7,101 nucleotides of DNA, taken from positions 1 through 7,101 of the forward strand of contig JAMCXP010000016.1 of assembly GCA_023474775.1 (NCBI GenBank), written 5' to 3'. A program made the translations under genes and the position numbers. Shown in pieces: positions 6,165 through 7,101 of the stretch. The notes under the pieces are model-generated. The model saw only the letters and a list, made by a program, of their open reading frames with translations. It was not told the DNA's origin and did not search any database. Source of the DNA: Candidatus Martarchaeota archaeon. Its GTDB lineage: Archaea > Micrarchaeota > Micrarchaeia > Norongarragalinales > UBA8480. Each line of letters opens with the position of its first letter. Position 1 is the stretch's first letter.

Positions 6165-6728
6165 ATGAAAATAGTTGTTTCTGGTTTAAGCGGGTGCGGA
6201 GCTACTACAGTATCACGGTTGGTGGGAAAGAAACTTGGAATCAAAACCATCAACTACACTTTCAAGAATATTTCAAGGGAAGAGGGGATTGAGCTTGAAA
6301 AAATCCAGAAAAACGCTTTGATGAACAAAACTGATTTTATTTTAGATTCTAACATCATGAAAATTGCCAAGGGAAATTTTATTCTTGCTTCCAGGCTAGC
6401 ATGCTGGCTGAGCGATTATAATTTAAGCGTGTGGCTGGAAGCAGGCGTTGAAACAAGAGCGAAAAGAATCGCTGAAAGGGAGAATAAAAAATTCAAAGAG
6501 ATTTTGCATGAGACTATTGAAAGAGATAAGGAAAACAGTGAAAGGTATGAAAAAATTTACGGGATTGACGTTTCAAACCACACTTTTGTTGACTTGATAA
6601 TAAATGTTGAAAGGTTTGACGCTTTGAAAACAGCGGAAATTATTTCAAAAAGTGCCAAAGGAATGAAGTTGAAGAGAAACTCTTTTTCGAGGTTGATAAA
6701 AAGCAGAATTAAAAACTTAAAATTTTAG
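6165..6728 (+). CDS. cmk: Cytidylate kinase, archaeal type (CMP/dCMP kinase)
   Basis: This kinase phosphorylates CMP and dCMP with ATP to the diphosphates. The 187 residues begin with a P-loop-like GLSGCGATT (residues 7-15) in which Ala replaces the classic Walker Lys, as in archaeal CMKs with GxPGSGTTT. Other matches are SREEGIELEKIQ, the GNFILASRLACWLSD segment (about 70-84, equivalent to the family GNVVLEGRLAGWM), VWLEAGVETRAKRIAERE, and the lid-like ERDKENSERYEKIYGIDV followed by DLIINVERFD. The family fold would end near residue 165; the last ~22 residues are a basic tail encoded within the loop of a 19-base inverted repeat. No strong ribosome binding site is seen. It lies between eL34 and eL14, as in other archaea. 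Confidence 0.92.
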   Translation: MKIVVSGLSGCGATTVSRLVGKKLGIKTINYTFKNISREEGIELEKIQKNALMNKTDFILDSNIMKIAKGNFILASRLACWLSDYNLSVWLEAGVETRAKRIAERENKKFKEILHETIERDKENSERYEKIYGIDVSNHTFVDLIINVERFDALKTAEIISKSAKGMKLKRNSFSRLIKSRIKNLKF

Positions 6729-6756
6729 GCTTCACTATTGGCACTTTTTGAAATAA
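6640..6756. repeat. Perfect 19-base inverted repeat around the cmk stop codon
   Basis: TTATTTCAAAAAGTGCCAA at 6640-6658 is exactly complementary to TTGGCACTTTTTGAAATAA at 6738-6756. The 79-base interval contains the last ~20 codons of cmk and its TAG stop (6726-6728). In RNA this would make a 19-bp stem with a long loop. No U-tract follows the second arm, so it is not a typical intrinsic terminator. The left arm encodes residues at the end of the conserved CMK fold; the right arm is noncoding. Confidence 0.85.
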
Positions 6757-6867
6757 GCACCGTGCTGATTTTACGCGGTGAACGCTTAAAATAAAATCAT
6801 TATATCGCCAAAATAATCAAGAGTAGTGTTTAAAAATTTAAACCGCCTAATTTTTTAGAGGTTTTAA

Positions 6868-6894
6868 ATGGCATTATTTAAATTTAAACATTAA
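6868..6894 (+). other. Possible 8-codon leader ORF before eL14
   Basis: ATG 6868 follows GAGGT (6858-6862) by five bases, a spacing like that of real genes here, and encodes MALFKFKH before TAA 6892-6894. Its start codon overlaps the left arm of the hairpin at 6870-6903. It could be a leader peptide or a chance combination in AT-rich DNA; nothing proves that it is translated. Confidence 0.25.
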
Positions 6895-6903
6895 AGAAAT
6901 GCC
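6870..6903 (+). promoter_or_regulatory. Hairpin in the leader of eL14
   Basis: GGCATT (6870-6875) pairs with AATGCC (6898-6903), and inside this TTTAA (6877-6881) pairs with TTAAA (6891-6895), with a 1x2 internal loop and a nine-base loop. Five T residues follow at 6907-6911. It may be a weak terminator or attenuator, or a structure that controls access to the eL14 ribosome binding site 25 bases downstream. Confidence 0.4.
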
Positions 6904-6927
6904 CGATTTTTAAAAATTAATATCAAA

Positions 6928-6933
6928 GAGGTG
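6928..6933 (+). promoter_or_regulatory. Shine-Dalgarno site for eL14
   Basis: GAGGTG lies seven bases before ATG 6941 in noncoding DNA. Being outside any gene, it fixes the eL14 start clearly. Confidence 0.7.
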
Positions 6934-6940
6934 TTTTTAG

Positions 6941-7096
6941 ATGAGTGCAATAAAAGTTGGAAGAAAATGCGTTTTGACAAAAGGCAGGAGGGCTGGAAAT
7001 GAAGTTGAAATAACCGAAGTTATAGACTCCGGTTTTGTGAAAGTCAAGGATGCAAAGGGCAAGATTAGAAAGGCAAATATTTGGTTTGACTGTTAA
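6941..7096 (+). CDS. rpl14e: Large-subunit ribosomal protein eL14 (L14e), N-terminal part with abnormal end
   Basis: eL14 is an archaeal/eukaryotic large-subunit protein with a KOW-type SH3-like fold. The reading frame gives 51 residues starting MSAIKVGRKCVLTKGRRAGNEV, then EITEVIDSGFVKVKDAKGKIRKANI, which fits the family up to the strand that normally continues as NIxHLEPT. Here it runs into WFDC and a TAA stop at 7094-7096, five bases before the window ends. Family members are about 77-96 residues, so roughly 25-45 residues are missing. A frameshift, a chimeric contig end or a true short form could cause this. Start and identity are well supported; the 3' end is not. Confidence 0.78.
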   Translation: MSAIKVGRKCVLTKGRRAGNEVEITEVIDSGFVKVKDAKGKIRKANIWFDC

Positions 7097-7101
7097 CTGC
7101 C

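Larger units (their letters stand above)
6729..6940 (+). other. AT-rich spacer between cmk and eL14
   Basis: This is the only sizeable noncoding stretch in the window (212 bases). In order it holds the right arm of the 19-base inverted repeat (6738-6756); a small possible hairpin CACCG (6758-6762) with CGGTG (6776-6780); a TATA-like CATTATAT near 6789-6796; the near-palindrome GTTTAAAAATTTAAAC (6828-6843); a possible 8-codon ORF with its own GAGGT (6858-6894); a hairpin at 6870-6903; a T/A-rich run (6907-6919); and the eL14 Shine-Dalgarno site. I found no tRNA or box C/D motif set. The break in the dense operon suggests a separate promoter or leader for eL14, but no single promoter stands out. 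Confidence 0.5.

Noticed and set aside
6165..6230. Missing Walker Lys in cmk as a sign of an inactive kinase
   Set aside because: Archaeal cytidylate kinases commonly have a Lys-less P-loop of the form GxPGSGTTT, so the sequence here is compatible with activity.
6729..6940. tRNA, box C/D sRNA or CRISPR in the spacer
   Set aside because: There is no cloverleaf and no paired C and D boxes (a lone CTGA is not enough), and no repeated units with regular spacers.

Overview
The window is a stretch of an archaeal ribosomal-protein (spc-type) operon. Every gene lies on the + strand. Archaeal origin is shown by uL18, uS5, uL30 and uL15 of archaeal type, by the archaeal/eukaryotic-only proteins eL32, eL19, eL34 and eL14, by an archaeal SecY, and by an EMC3/DUF106-type protein next to it. 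Very tight packing, ATGA/GTGA overlaps, short versions of several ribosomal proteins and AT-rich DNA fit a small-genome (DPANN-like) lineage. That placement is inference and I cannot name the phylum.

Layout: uL5 (3' part) - uS14 - uS8 - uL6 - eL32 - eL19 - uL18 - uS5 - uL30 - uL15 - secY - EMC3/DUF106-like membrane protein - eL34 - cytidylate kinase - a 212-base AT-rich spacer - eL14 (5' part, with an abnormal end). The order is the classical archaeal one, except that adenylate kinase, often found between secY and the DUF106 gene, is absent. From uL5 to cmk, genes overlap by up to 17 bases or are separated by at most 13, so transcription as one unit and translational coupling are likely. Several Shine-Dalgarno sites lie inside the end of the preceding gene.

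Functionally the block makes small- and large-subunit ribosomal proteins, the SecY channel and a presumed Oxa1-superfamily insertase that would work beside it, plus a CMP/dCMP kinase for nucleotide supply.

I see no undescribed defence or mobile system. The points worth a second look are: an inverted, slightly diverged copy of the uL5 3' end at bases 1-35, most likely a chimeric contig end; a perfect 19-base inverted repeat spanning the cmk stop codon; a hairpin with a possible 8-codon leader ORF in the spacer before eL14; a uL30 that has lost the archaeal middle segment; the missing adk; and the abnormal eL14 end at the window edge.
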